From Halichoerus grypus (taxonomy: Eukaryota; Chordata; Mammalia; Carnivora; Phocidae): a stretch of DNA of 64,000 nt. Below the pieces are notes generated by a model. It had not been told where the DNA came from. It was given only the letters and a program-made list of their open reading frames with translations, and did no database searches. Of the stretch, positions 37,001 to 52,000 are shown piece after piece. Position 1 is the first letter of the stretch; every line of letters starts with the position of its first letter. The DNA lies in contig NC_135715.1 of NCBI RefSeq assembly GCF_964656455.1, positions 78,532,414-78,596,413 of the forward strand, given 5' to 3'. A program made the position numbers and the translations under genes.

Positions 37001-40000
37001 ATGTCAGGCTCCCTGCTCAGCAGAGAGACTGCTTCTCCCTCTGCTCCTCACCTCGCTCACTCTCTCGCTCACTCTCTTTCTCGCTCTCTTGCACTCTCAA
37101 TAAATAAAAAAATCTTAAAAAGTAAAATAAAATAAAATGTCCAAGATTTTAAAAATAGCAGGTAAGTGAAATGAACAAACTTTGAGATTAATGTGGTAGT
37201 ATATATCAACACTTAATTTTGTGGTCACCAAGATAGCAGAATAGAAAGCCCTAGAACGTTTTTCCTCACAAAGATACCAATTTGACAATATACAGTCCAA
37301 AAAACCTTTATGAGAACTCCAGAAACCAATTAGGAAGTTGCAGTACCCCAGATAAACTCAAATCCAAGAACAATTGCACTGAAACGGGTAAGAAAAGCCA
37401 TTTGATTTCAACTGTGTCAGCCCCTATCACAAGCCAGCATAACTCACGATTGGGAGAAAAAGCCAATGCAGATTCTCCCTTGGGAAGGGAAAAAGAAGAG
37501 TGGAACATACATCCAACATTTTGGTTTTTCAGGGAACTGCCTGAGAGACTGGTTTGTTTTGCCTGACTTGGAGTGCTGATGAAGAACCAACACACTCTGG
37601 TTGGGGGTTTGCTGCAGTGCCAGAGTACCTTCCCGCACTGCACACAGAAGCTAGCACAGCTTGCTGTGATCAGGGGAAGTATCCAGCGCCTGGCTTCTTC
37701 CTGAGCAAGGAATGATTCCAGTGGGATGTACATCCAATAGTCCAGCTTTTGGTGGTGGTGGTGGTGGGGATTCCCAAGGGCCTGGTCTCACCTGACTCAC
37801 AGCACTAATGGGGAATTGGCACATCTTGGATGCATGGGGGCTGCCGAGAGCAAAAGAGGACTCAGTAGCTTACTGCAGTGCTAGAGATCCTGAAGCACCA
37901 CAGACACCAGAGGAAGCAAGAGATTACAAATCTTGAAACCTCTCTAATTGGGAAATTACATATAGAAGCTAAGAGAAAGTGCATATCATAAAAACTCTGA
38001 GAAACTCCCATAGTCTCTAGTGGGGCTGACTTGTGACAGTTTCCCCTGTACAAAGCCAGCCCCCCAAAACCAGAGAAAAGTGGCTTTTTTCAAATGAAGA
38101 AATCACAAGAAACATGAAAACATGGCCCAGTGACAGAAAGAAAACAAATCTTCAGAAATTGACCCTCAGGAAATGGAGACCTATTGATTACCTGACAAAA
38201 AATTCAAAATAATTGTCTTAAATAAGCTCAATGTGCTATAAGAGAACATAGACAATAAATAAAATCATGAGAATGAAGCACGAATGAAAGTAAACTATCA
38301 ACAGAGATAGAAACTAAAAAAGGGCCAAATAGAAATTCTGGGGCTGAAGAATACAATAACTGGATTGAAAAATTCACCATAAGGGTTCGAAAACAGACGT
38401 GATCAGGCAGAATAAAGGATCTGTGAACTCAGAGATAGGTCATTTGAAATTACTATATCAGAAAAACAAAAAGAAAACAGAATGAAAAAAGTAAAGAAAG
38501 CCTAAGAGAATTATGGGATATAATTCAGATTTGGGGACTAAACATATCAATATACATATTACGGGAATCCCAGAAAGAGAAGAGAGAAAGAATGGGGCAG
38601 AGAGACTATTGGAAGAAATAATGGATGAAAACTTCCCATATATGAGAAAGGAAATGAATATCCAAATTCAAGAACTCAAGGAACTCCAAATAGGATGGAC
38701 CTAAAAAGGTGCACACTGAGACACATTATAATCAAACTGAAAATTCAAAGACAAAGAATCTTAAAATGAGCAAGAGAAAAGCTAATTCATCATAAACAAG
38801 GGAGCTAGCATACAATGATGAGCTTTCACAGCAGAAACATTACAGGCTACAAGAGAGCGGGATGATATCTTCAAAGTGCTGGAAGAAAACTATGCCAACC
38901 AAGAATACTATATTTGGCAAAACTGTCCTTCAAAAAGGATGGAGAAGTAGACTTTCCTGGATAAAACAAAAGCTGGGGGAGTTTATCACCACTAGACCTG
39001 CCCTGCATGAATTGCTAAACAGAATCCTTCAAGTTGAAACAAAAGGGACACTAGACTGTAAGAGACAAATCATATGAAAATATAAAGCTCTCTGTAAAGG
39101 TAAATATAGAGATAAACACAGAATCCAGTAATACTGTCGTGGTAGTACATAAATCACTTCTAATTCAGGTATAGAATATAAACGATAAAAGCATAAAAAT
39201 AACTATAACTATAAAATGATGTTAATGAATACAAATGATAAAAAGATGTAATTTCTAACATTGATAACATAGAGTTGGGGCAATGGAGTTAAGTTTTTGT
39301 ATGTGATTTAAGTTGTTATTAGTTTAAAATAGATTGTTTTAACTATAGGATCTTTTATGTAATTCCCATGGTAACCACAAAGAAAATACCTACCGAAGAT
39401 GCACAGAAGAAAATGAGAAAGGATTCAAAGTATGCTGCTACAAAAAAATAAAAACAAACAAATGAAAAAAACAATGACACACAAAAGAAGGCAGCAAGAG
39501 AGGAAGAGGACAAAATTACTAAAGGCATACAAAAAATTAACATAATGGCAATGGTAAATAATTCCCTATCTGTAATTATTTTAAATATGAATGGATTAAA
39601 CTCCCCAACAGAAAGACCTAGAGTGGCCGATGGGTTAAAAAAAAAAAAAATCCACTATATGCTACCTATAAGAGACTAACTTTAAATATAATGACATACA
39701 TAGCCTGAAAGTGAAATGATGAAAATAGATATTCCATGTAATTGGTAACAGAAAGAGAACAGGAATGCCCATACTTATTTCAAACAAAACAGACTTTAAA
39801 TCAAAAACTGTCACAGAGACAAAGAGAGACATTATATAATGATCAAAGGGCCAATTCACCAGGAAGATATAACAATTATATATGCACCTTAACAGCAGAC
39901 CACCCAATATATGAAGCAAATATTGACAGAACTGAAAGAAGAAAAGATAGTAACACAGTAATAGTAAGAGATTTCAATATCTCACTTTCCATAATAGCTC

Positions 40001-43000
40001 AACCAGCCAGAAGATCAAAAGGAAACAAGAGGACTTGAACAACACTTTAGATCAATTAGACTGAATAGATATTTACAGAACACATCATCCAACAACAGCA
40101 GAATAAACGTTCCAAGTGCACATGGAACAATTAATTCTCCAGGATAAATCACAGGTTAGCCATAAAGCAAGTCTTAACAAATTTAAGAAGATTGAAATCA
40201 TATCAGTCACACTCTTGAACAGTCAATGAGCCAAAGAAGAAATCATAAGGGAAATTTAAAAGTGTCTTGAAGCAAATGAAAATGAAAACAAAACATACCA
40301 GAACTTACTGGATGTGGCAAAAGTAGTGCTAAGAGCAGTGTAGTTATAAATACATAAAAAAGGAAAAATATCTCAAATTAATAACCTAAATAAACACCTC
40401 AAGGAATTAAAAAGAGAAGAACAAACTAAACTTGATTTATCAGAACGAAGGAAATTGTAAATATGTGAACAGAGATAAACACAATATAGCAGATAAAAAT
40501 CATAGAAAAAATAAACAAGACTAGGAGTTCGTTTTTTGAAAAGTTCAAGAAAATCGACAAATCCTTAGCTAGAATGAGAAAAAGAAAAAAGGCAAATAAC
40601 GAGTGAAGAAATGAAGACAAATCATCAAATCAGAAATGAAAGGAGACATTACAACTGATGCCACAGAAATAAAAAGGATCGTAGGAGACTACTATGAACA
40701 ATTTTATGTGAAAAAACTGGGTAACATAGAAGAAATAAGTTTCTAGAAACATAAAATGTACTGACTGAATCGTGAAGAAATAAAAAATGTGAACAGATCA
40801 ATAACTAACAAGAGATTTAATCAGTAATCAAATACCTCCCAACAAAGGAAAACCTTGGACCAGATGGCTTTACTGGAGAATTCTACTAAATATTTATTTT
40901 TTTTTAAAAAGATTTTATTTGTCAGAGAGAGAGAGATGGAGTGAGTGGGCACAAGCGTGTGTGTGTGTGTGGGGGGAGCGGCAGGCAGAGGGAGAAGCAG
41001 ACTCCCCGCTGAGCTAGAAGTCTGATGTGGGGCTCTATCCCAGGACCCTGGGATCATGATCTAAGCCAAAAGCAGATGCTTAACTGACTGAGCCACCCAG
41101 GCGTCCTTCTACCAAATATTTAAAGAAGAAATAACACCAATACTTCTCAAACTTCCAAAAAAACTGAAGAGGAGGGAATACTTCCAAACTCATTCTATGA
41201 GGAAAGCATTACACTGATACCAAAATCATACAAAGATACTATAAAAAAACTATAGATCAATATCCCTGATGACTATTAATGCAAAAATCCTCAACAAAAT
41301 GCTAGCAAATTTAACTTAACAACATATTAAAAGAATCATACATCACATGGACCAAGTGGAATTTATTCTTGGAATGCTAGGATGGTTCAACATATGAAAA
41401 CCAGTCAGTATAATACATCACATTAATAGAATGAAGGAGCAAAAACCATATGATCATTTCAATGATGCAGAAAAAGCATTTGGCAAAACTCAACATTCTT
41501 TCAAGATGAAACACTAACCAAATTAGAATTAGAAAGAAATGATCTCAACATAATAAAGGCCATATATGAAAAGCCCACAATGAACATAATACTAAATGGT
41601 GAAAGACTGAAAGCTTTCCCTCCAAGATCAGGAACAAGGCAAGGATGGTCACGCTCACCACTTTTATTCTACCTAGTACTGGAATTTCTAGCCAGGGCAG
41701 TTATCAAGAAAAAGGAATAAAAGGCATTCAAATACAAAGGGCAGAAGCTAAATTATGTCTGTTCATAAATGACATGATCTTATTACACATAGAAAACCCC
41801 AGACTCCACCCAAAAACTGTTAGAACATCTTCAGAAAAATGGCAGAATCAAAATTAACACAAAAATCAACTGTATTTCTATACACTAACAATGAACAATC
41901 TGAAAAAAAATTCAAAATTAAGAAAGCAATTCCATTTATGACATCATCAAAAATAATAAGATATTTAGGAATATATGTAACCAAGGAGGTGAAAGAGATA
42001 TACACTGAAAACTACAAGACACTGCTGAAAGACATTAGAGAAGACACAGATGGTAGAAAGACAACCTGTGCTCACAGGCTGGAAGGCTTAATATTATTAA
42101 AATATCCATACTACCCAAAGAAATCTATAGATTCAATGCAATCCTTATAAAAATTCCAATGGCATGTTTTCAGAATTAGAAAAAACATTCTAAAATTTAT
42201 ATGGAATTTCAAAGGACTCTGAATAGCCTAGACAATGTTGAGAAAGAAAAATAAAGCTGGAGGCCTCATATTTTTTTTTTTTGATGTTATTTATTTATTT
42301 ATTTATTTATATTTTATTATGTTATGTTAGTCACCATACAATACATCATTGGTTTTTGATGTGGTGATCCACGATCCATTGTTTTTGTATAACACCCAGT
42401 GCTCCATGCAGTACGTGCCCTCCTTAATACCCATCACTGGGCTAACCAATCCCCCCTCCCCCCTCCCCTCTAAAACCCTGTTTGTTTCTCAGAGTCCATA
42501 GTCTCTCATGGTTCATCTCTCCCTCCAATTCCCCACCCCCCCCATTTTTCCCTTCCTTCTCCTAATGTCCTCCATGTTATTCCTTATGTTCCACAAATAA
42601 GTGAAACCACATGAGAACTGACTTTCTCTGCTTGACTTATTTCACTTAGCATAATCTCCTCCAGTTAAAAGTTGGGTAGTCATCCTTTCTGATGGCTGAG
42701 TAATATTCCATTGTATATATGGACATCTTCTTTATCCATTCATCTGCTGAAGGGCATCTAGGCTCTTTCCACAGTTTGGCTATTGCGGACATTGCTGCTA
42801 TGAACACTGGGGTGCATATGGCCCTTCTTTTCACTACATGTGTCTTTGGGGTAAATACCCAGGAGTGCAATTGCTGGGTCCTGGGTAGCTCTATTTTTAA
42901 ATTTTTGAGGAACCTCCACACTGTTTTCCAAAGTGGCTGTACCAACTTGCATTCCCACCAACAGTGTAAGAGGGTTCCCCTTTCTCCACAACCTCTCCAA

Positions 43001-46000
43001 CACTTGTTGTTTCTTTCCCTGTCCATTTTTGCCATTCTAACTGGTGTAAGGTGGTATCTCAGTGTGGTTTTGATTTGGATTTCCCTGATGGCTAATGATG
43101 ATGAACATTTTTTCATGTGTCTGTTAGCCGTTTGTATGTCTTCTTCAGAGATGTGTCTTTTCATATCTTCTGCCCACTTTTTGACTTGATTATTTGTTTT
43201 TTGGGTGTTGAGTTTGAGAAGTTCTTTATAGATCTTGGATACCAGCCCTTTATCTGTAGTGTCATTTGCAAATATCTTCTCCCATTCTGTAGGTTGAGGC
43301 CTCACATTTTCTTATTTCAAAACATACTGCAAAGCTACGGTGATCAAAACAGTATGGCACTGGTATAAAGACAGACATACAGACCAATGGGGCAGAATAA
43401 ACAGCCACAAAATAAAGCCTAATGTATATGGTCAATTGATCTTCAACAAGAGTGCCAAAGCTACACAATGGAGAAAGGATCTTGAACAGTGCTGGTAAAA
43501 GTGGATATCCACATACATGATAATGAGTTGGACCCTTATCTCACCCAATATAAAAACATTAATTCAAAATGAATTAAAGATCCAAATGTGAGACCTGAAA
43601 CTATAAAACTCCTAGAAGAAAACATAGGGGAAAACCTTCATGGTATTGGATTTGGCATGACTTCTTGGGTATGACACTAAAAGCAGAGGCAACAGAAGGA
43701 AGAAAAGACAAATGGGATTACATTAAACTTTAAAAACTATGCAGCAAAGCAACAATCAACAGGGTGAAAGACAACCTGAGTAATGAGAAAAAATATTTGC
43801 AAACCATATATTTGAAAAGAAGTTAATATCCACACCCTATTAAAAAATCCTATAACTCAACAACAAAAACACAAACAATCCAATTAAAAAATTGGGCAAA
43901 GGATTTGCATAGACATTTCTCTAAAGAAGATATTCAAATGGCCAACAAGTATAGGAAAAGATGCTCAACATCACTAATCATCAGGGAAATGAAAATCAAA
44001 ACCACAATGAAATATCACCTCACACCCATTAGGTGGCCAATATCAAGTAACAGAAAGTAACAAGTGTTGGCAAGTATGTGGGGAAAGTGGAACCCCTGTA
44101 CACTGTTGGTGGAAATGTAAATGGTGCAGTGCTATGTACAATAGTATGAAGGTTTCTCAAAATATTAAAAATAGAATTGTCATATGATCCAGCAATTCTG
44201 CTTCTGGGTACATATTCAAAAGGATCTTGAAGAGATATCTGCACACCTCCTGTTCATAGCAGCAATACTTAAAATAGCCAAGAGATGGAAGCAATCTAAA
44301 TGTCCATTAATAGATGAATGGATAAAGAAAATGAGGTATATACATAGAATAGAATATTATTTTTATTCACCCTTAAAAAGGAAGAAAATCCTGTCATATG
44401 CTACATCATGGATGAACCTTGAGGACATTACACTAAGTAAAATATAAGCCAGTCACAAAAAAAACAAATAGTGCATGATTTCACTGACACGAGATATGTA
44501 AAATAGCCATATTCATAGAGACAGAAAGAAGGTGGTTGCCAGGGGATAGGGGAGGAGGATTGTTGTTTAATGGTACAGTTTTAGTTTTGCAAGAAACAGA
44601 GTAGAATGGTGGTTGCCAGTGGTGGGGAAAGGGGAGGGGGAAAAGGGCAGTAGTTGTTCACTGGGTATAGAGTTTCAGGTTTGCAAGATGAAAAAGTTCT
44701 AGAGACCTGTTGCACACCAACATGCACATAGTTAATACCGTATACTTAAAAATGTTAATTAAGATGGTAAGTTTTTTGGTTTTGCCCATGATTTTTTTAA
44801 AAAAGGCAAAATTTTGCACATCTTTACATTTGGCATAACCATATTTGGTGACGAAGGAAAATGCACATAATATGATGGTAAATAAAGGAAACATGGTAAA
44901 AACATTTTGCAGCAGTATGATCTGGGTAATTTTAGATTTTTCCTTTATTTTTGTCTGGAAGTCTACATTTTCTGTAGTAGACAGTATTCATTTTTGGTAG
45001 TATTTTAGGAAACGTCATTATCTCTTTGAAGTTAAGAGAGTTCATTGGAGCGAGCAATGTGATGCTTTACAGCAATAGCAAAGGAATAGATTCAATCCTC
45101 GTTTCTCACACAAAAACCTCTTCTATACACTGTGAAGCACAAGGGAGAATATCACCCCCGCCCCTGCCCCAGTTATATGGAGTTATAATCGACATACAAA
45201 AAACAGCACATACTTAATGTGTAGATTGAGGGGTCTCATAAAATCAGCACTATAATCAGGATTATGATCAAATCTATCACCCTTCAAAGTTTCCTCTTGC
45301 CCCTTTGAAATTCCTCATTCCCACTCTCCACCCCATTCATCCACCCCAATCTTCAGGTAACTACTGATGTTTTCCATCACTATATATTAGTATGTGCCTT
45401 TTTTTTTTAAATTTTGTTTTATTATGTTATGTTAGTCACCATACAGTACATCATTAGTTTTTGATGTAGTGATCCATGATTCATTGTTGTGCTCCATGCA
45501 TTATGTGCCCTCCTTAATACCCATCACTGGGCTAACCCATCCCCCCACCCCTCTCCCCTCTAGAACCCTCAGTTTCTCAGAGTCCATAGTCTCTCATGGT
45601 TCGTCTCCCCCTCCGATTTCCCCCCCTTCATTTTTCCCTTCCTTCTCCTAATGTCCTCCATTCTATTCTTCATGTTCCACAAATAAGTGAAACCATGTAA
45701 TTGACTTTCTCTGCTTGACTTATTTCACTTAGCATAATCTCCTCCAGTCCCATCCATGTTGATGTAAAAGCTGGGTATTCATTCTTTCTGATGGCTGCTC
45801 TTTTTTAAAAACCTGGCTTCTTTCACTCAGCAGAGATTCAGCTATGTTATTGCTGGGGTCCTTCCATTTAATTGCTGAGTAGTTATATGGATATGCCACA
45901 ATTTATCTATTCCCTTGTGATGACTTTTGTGTAGTTTCCAGTTTGGGGGTATTTGAAATAAAGCTATTATGAATATATTTGTGCAAGTCTTTGTGTGGAC

Positions 46001-49000
46001 ACATACTTTCATTTCTCTTGAGTAAATTTCTAGCAGTAGAATAGGTTGTATGGTAAGTATATGTCTAACTTTAAAAGAAACTGTCAAACTCCTTTTTAAA
46101 AGAGTTGTACCATTTTACATTCCCATCAACAGTGAATGAGAGTAACAATTGCTCCACATCCTCACCATCACTTGGTATGGTCAGTCTTTTGTAGTCCTTC
46201 TACTGGGTATCTGATTGTGGCTTTAACTTGCATTTCCCCAATGACTAGTGAGTGACCATATTTTCATGTGCTTAATTTTCATTTGTATACTTATTAAAAT
46301 TTTTTGATGACTTAACAGTTTATTTTTTTAATTTATTATGTTCAATTAGCTGACGTATAATACATCGTTAATTTTTGATGTAGTGTTCAACAATTCATTA
46401 GTTGCATATAACACCCAGTGCCCATCACCACACATGCCCTCCTTAATACCCATCACCCTGTTACCCTATACCCCCAACCCCCTCCCCTCTGAAACCCTCA
46501 CTTTGTTTCCCGGAGTCCAGAGTCTTTCATGGTTTGTCTCCCTCTCTGATTTCTTCCCATTGTTTTCCCTCCCTTCCCTTGTGGTCCTCTGCACTATTCC
46601 TTATGTTCCACATATGAGTGAAACCATATGATAATTTTTTTTAAAGATTTTATTTATTTATTGGACAGAGAGAGACACAGCGAGAGAGGGAACACAAGCA
46701 GGGGGAGTGGGAGAGGAAGAAGCAGGCTCCCCGCTGAACAGGGAGCCCGATGCAGGGCTCGATCCCAGGACCTGGGATCATGACCTGAGCCGAAGGCAGA
46801 CGCTTAACGACTGAGCCACCCAGGCGCCCCCATATGATAATTTCTTAACATTTTCTTTAGCTTCCTTTATTGTAAATATTTATTGTATTTACTATATTTA
46901 CTCTATTTTAAGTACAGCATATAATTTATACGACATACAAAATATGTGTTAATTGATGGTTTATGTTATTAGTAAGGCTTCTGATCAACAGGAGGCTATT
47001 AGTAGTCAAGTTTGGGGGGTCAAAAGTTATACCTGGATTTTTGAGTGTGCAAGGCCATTGGCACCCCTAACCCCCATGTTTTTCAAGGGTCAACTGTACT
47101 TTGTTAGTGATTATTCTCCAAGGATAGCAGATTGTTGTTGGGGGAAAGTTGCAAGACCATTGTAGCAAATGAAATTTGATTTCAATCTTGGCTCTGCTTT
47201 TTGCATTTTATAAAAAGGGGGCCTGGACAGAGACTGCTGAATTGCAAATAATGCATCATTAAGGGAGAACTTTCAGGCATTGAGAAAGAAGACATTTCCA
47301 GGTTGAGCGTACCTTCCAGATGTCTCTCAAATTTTTTTAATCATTTAATTCTCTTTGATAAGAAAATAAGAACTCTTTAAAAAGTTTTCCCACAGAAAAG
47401 AAACCGTATTTCCCTTCTGTATTTAAAAAAAAGACTTTAAAATTTCTCATTTGGAAGGTCATTAAATACCTTTTGCAAAAAGACTCAGAAGATGGAAAAC
47501 CATACATCCCATAATTCCAGGGGTTAAAGCAGAAAGGACAAATTTTTTTTTTTTTGCACCAGAGTAAATATGTCAAGTATAGCCATATTTGCATATGTTG
47601 TATTTTAAAATCATGCTTAAAACTGCCTATTATTTTTTGTTTAATTTTTTTTTCTCTTTTTTTTATTATGTTGTTAGTCACCATACAGTACTTCTTTAGT
47701 TTTTGATGTAGTGTTCCATGATTCACTGTTTGCGTATAACACCCAGTGCTCCATGCACTACATGCCCTCCTTAATACCCATCACCGGGCTAACCCATCCA
47801 CCTCCCCGCCCCGCCGGAACCTTCAGTTTGTTTCCCGGAGTCCATAGTCTCTCATATTCATCTCCCTCTCTGATTTCCCCTCCTTCATTTTCCTAATGTC
47901 CTCCATGCTATTTCTTATGTTCCACATATAAGTGAAACCATATAATAAAATTGACTTTCTCTGCTTGACTTATTTCACTTAGCATAATCCCCTCTAGTTC
48001 CATCCATGTCAATGCAAATGGTGGGTATTCATCCTTTCTGATGGCTGAGTAATATTCCATTGTATATATGGACCATATCTTCTTTAACCATTCATCTATT
48101 GAAGGGCCTCTTGGCTCTTTTCACAGTTTGACTATTGTGGACATTGCTATGAACATTGGGGTGCATGTGCCCCTTCTTCTCACTACATTTGTATCTTTGG
48201 GGTAAATACCCAGTAGTGCAATTGCTGGGTCATTGGGTAGCTCTATTTTTAACTTTTTGAAGAATCTCCATACTGTTTTCCAAAGTGGCTGTACCAACTT
48301 GCATTCCCACCAACAGTTCCCTTTTCTCCGCATCCTCTCCAACATTTGTTGTTTCCTGCCTTGTTAATTTTTGCCATTCTAACTGGTGTAAGGTGGTATC
48401 TCAGTGTGGTTTTGATTTGAATTTCCCTGATGTCTAATGATGTTGAACATTTTTTCATGTGTCTGTTAGCTATTCGTATATGGTGTATTTTTCCAAGAAC
48501 GTTGAGGACACATGTTTACCTTTCCTAAATCCCTGTGAATAACAGTAAATCTATAGCAATACAGAGAATGAGTGTATGTTTGTGTGCTGTGGGGGTAATG
48601 GCAGGGGAGATAACAACATTAATAGATTTTGGAGAATTACTCCCCCTACCCCAGCTTTACTGAGATGTAACTGATATTATGTAAGTTTATGGTGTACAAT
48701 GTGATGATTTGATACACATATATATTAAAATATGATTACTACCATAGCACTAGTTAACACCTCCATCATGTCACATAATTACTTTTTCTTTTTTGTGATG
48801 AGAACATTTAAGTTCTACTTTTTTCTTTTTTGCTATGAGAACATTTAAGTTCTTAGCAACTTTCAAGTATATAATACAGTATTAACTATAATACAGTATT
48901 GTTAACTATAATCACAATGCTGTACACTGGATCTCCAGAACTTGTTTACCTTCTAACTTCACCCCCGGTAACCATGGTAACAATGATTCTACTCTCTGTT

Positions 49001-52000
49001 CCTACAAATTTGGCTTTTTTATTTCCATACGTAAGTAATATCAGACAGTATTTGTCTTTTTCTGTCGGACTTATCTCATTTAGCATAATGCCCTCAAGGT
49101 CCATTCACGTTGTTGCAAATGGCAGGATTTCCTTATTTCTCATGGCTGATTAATTATTGCATATATACACCACATCTTCTTTATCTTTTCATCTGTTGAC
49201 AGACACATGTCTTGGCTATTGTGAATAATGCTGCAATGAACAAGGGAGTGCAGATATCTCTTTAATATCCTGTTTTCATTTCCTCTGGATACAAACCCAG
49301 AAGTGGGATTGTTGGATCATATGATAGTTCTCTTTTTAATATTTTGAAGAGCCTCCATACTGCTTTCCATGGTAGCTGCACCAATTTATATTCCCATCAA
49401 CAGTGCACAAGGATTCCCTTTTTTCCACATCCGTGCCAATACTTGTTATCTCTTGTCATTTAGATGACAGTAATTCTAACAGGTGTGATATGTCATTGTG
49501 ATTTTAACTTGCATTTCCCTGATGATTAGTGATGTTGAACATCTCTTCATGTCTGTTAACCATCTGTATGCATCCTTTGGATAAATGTCTATTCAGTTGT
49601 TCCTCTGCCTATTTGAAAATCTATTTTTTTTGTTATGGAGTTGTAGGCATTCTTTATATATTTTGGATATTAACCTTTATCAGATATGTGCTCATTCATA
49701 TACCTTTCCTTATGAAGTGCTTGTTCAAATATTTTCCTGATTAAAAAAAATACAACAAACAATTGGGCTGTTTTTCTACTTACTATTGAGTTGTAAGAGC
49801 TCTTTTTATAATCTAGATATAAGTCCTTTGTCAGATATGTGTTTTGCAAGTATTTTCTCCTATCTTGACTTCCCTTTTCACTTTTATAGCAGTATCTTTT
49901 GAGCAGTAAAAGTTAATTTTGATGAAGTTCAATTTATCCATTTTTTAAAAATTTTATGGATCACATGCTTTTAATGTCATAGCTAAGAAATCTCTGACTA
50001 ACCCAAAGTCACAAAGATTTTCTCCTGTGTCTTCTTCTGCAAGTTTATAGTTTTCAGTTTTATATTCAGGAATATGATCCATTTTGGGTTTTTCCAATTA
50101 ATTGACATGTAGTGTATTATTAGTTTCAGAAGTAGAGTTCAGTGATTCATCAGTCTTATATAATACCCAGTGCTCATTACAACACGTGCCCTCTTTAATT
50201 TTCCATTTTGAGTTAATTTTTGTGGTGCAAGGTGTAGATCAATGTTAATTTTTTTGCATGTGAATTTCCAATTATTCTAGCACTGCTTGTTGAAAAGACT
50301 ATCCTCTTTCCATAAAATTGCATTTTGCACTTTTGTTAAAGGTTAATTGACTATGTATGTTTGGGTCTATTTCCAGACACTATATTTTGTTCCATTGCTA
50401 CGTATGTTCAAAAGAAAAACTTTTGATGTCCACCTTTCTGGAGTCACATATAACATCTGTTTTACGTGTTCATTTGAATATTTACCCTCTACTAGTTTGG
50501 AAGTTATATATCCCATTTGAATTATTTTTATATTTACTAGATATTTTAGGCATTTTAATATGTACATTTAAGAGTCTAAAATTAATCAGTATCTACCTTC
50601 TTCCCAAAGTGAAGATCTTTGAATGCTTTATATTCTATTACAACTTACATCCTGCCTTAAATATTACTGCAGTCTAGGAATCTAGTTTTATCTTGATTTT
50701 TAAAATCAATTTTTAAAAATTCTACAACATAGAGTATTGCCATTATTTTAAATATTCAACATATACTTAGATTTAATAGCCTATTTGCCACCGTATTTGC
50801 TTCTTTTCTTTTTTGTACCTCTGGCTTTTTCCCCCTCAGCCTGAAGTACCCTCTTTGCAATTTCTTTTAATGAGAACCTGTTGGTTTAAAATGCTCTAAA
50901 ATGACTTTATATTGTGTTCATTCTTGAAATATAGACTCAATGGCATACAATTCCAAGCTGATAGTTATTTTGTCTGCGCACATTGAAGATGTTCCAGTAT
51001 TTCTGGTTTTCTTTTTAGACTTTGAGAAATCAGCAAGAGTTTTTCTGCCTTTCATATATTGTAACTTGGCTATGATATATGTATCATTCACCCCATTTGA
51101 GAGTTATTTAACTTTAATAATCTGAGGATCTCATTAATTCTCGAAAATTCTTGGCCATTATTTATTTCCTTTTCCTCATTCTGTCTTTCTAACCCAATTG
51201 TATGTAGGCTAGACCTTTTTCACTACATCCTTCATGTCCCTCAATCTCTCCTATTTTCCATCACCATAACCCTGTCCTTCATTCTGGGTAACTTCTTCAG
51301 CTCTATCTTCCAGGTCATGCATTCTCTCTCTCATCTGATCTAATCTGCTATTTAGGGCCAGCAAACTTTTTCTGTAAAGGGCCAGAGAGTAAATATTTTA
51401 GGTTTTGTGTGCCATATGGTTTCTGTTGCAGCATGAAGGCAGATTGAGCATGGCTGTGCTCCAGGGAAACTTTACTGACAAAAACAGGTGGTAGCTCAAG
51501 CCAGATCTGATCTGTAAACTGTAGTTTTCTAACCCCTGGTTTAAACCATAAATTTTCTAATAGGTGAGTTTCTAATTTCAATTATATTTTTCATTTTTGG
51601 AAGTTCTATTTGGTTTTCAATCTGCCTAATAACTTTTATATTCTCTTATCCTTTTGTCATACTTAAAATACCCACTATCTTGATCAGATTCCTGGGTTTT
51701 TACAGTGAGAATTTGGATAGTGAGGGATTCTGTGCTGATTCTTAAATTTTAGACAGCAGTGTTTAAGAGCTCAGGTATCAGAGGATAACCACATTATAAA
51801 AAAAAATTATCTCAATCTATTCAGTTCTTGAATTCAGATAACAAGAGAGATCTATATTCTTACTTTTTTTTAAAGATTTTTTTTTATTTATTTGTCAGAG
51901 AGAGAGAACGAGCCAAGCACGAAGAGCAGCAGGCAGAGGAAGAAGCAGGCTCTCTGCCGAGCAAGGAGCCTGATTTGGAACTTGATCCCAGGACCCTGGG

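Larger units (their letters stand above)
37210..44890 (+). repeat. Near-full-length decayed L1, sense, hosting two later insertions
   Basis: The 5' end (ccaagatagcagaatagaaa) is followed by ORF1-like remnants at about 38.1-39.0 kb (a frame with [20 protein letters not shown]). ORF2-like text then runs from about 39.3 kb, including the reverse-transcriptase region (ccagatggctttactggaga; caaggatggtcacgctcacc), and a 3' UTR ends near 44.9 kb. Stops and frameshifts are frequent, so it is inactive. It is interrupted by the SINE at 40897-41106 and the younger L1 at 42274-43295. Total length without these is about 6.4 kb. Confidence 0.85.

Noticed and set aside
42646..43305. A 219-aa open frame on the minus strand
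   Set aside because: This is the C-terminal part of L1 ORF2 in a truncated element. It has no reverse transcriptase or endonuclease and is not a host gene.
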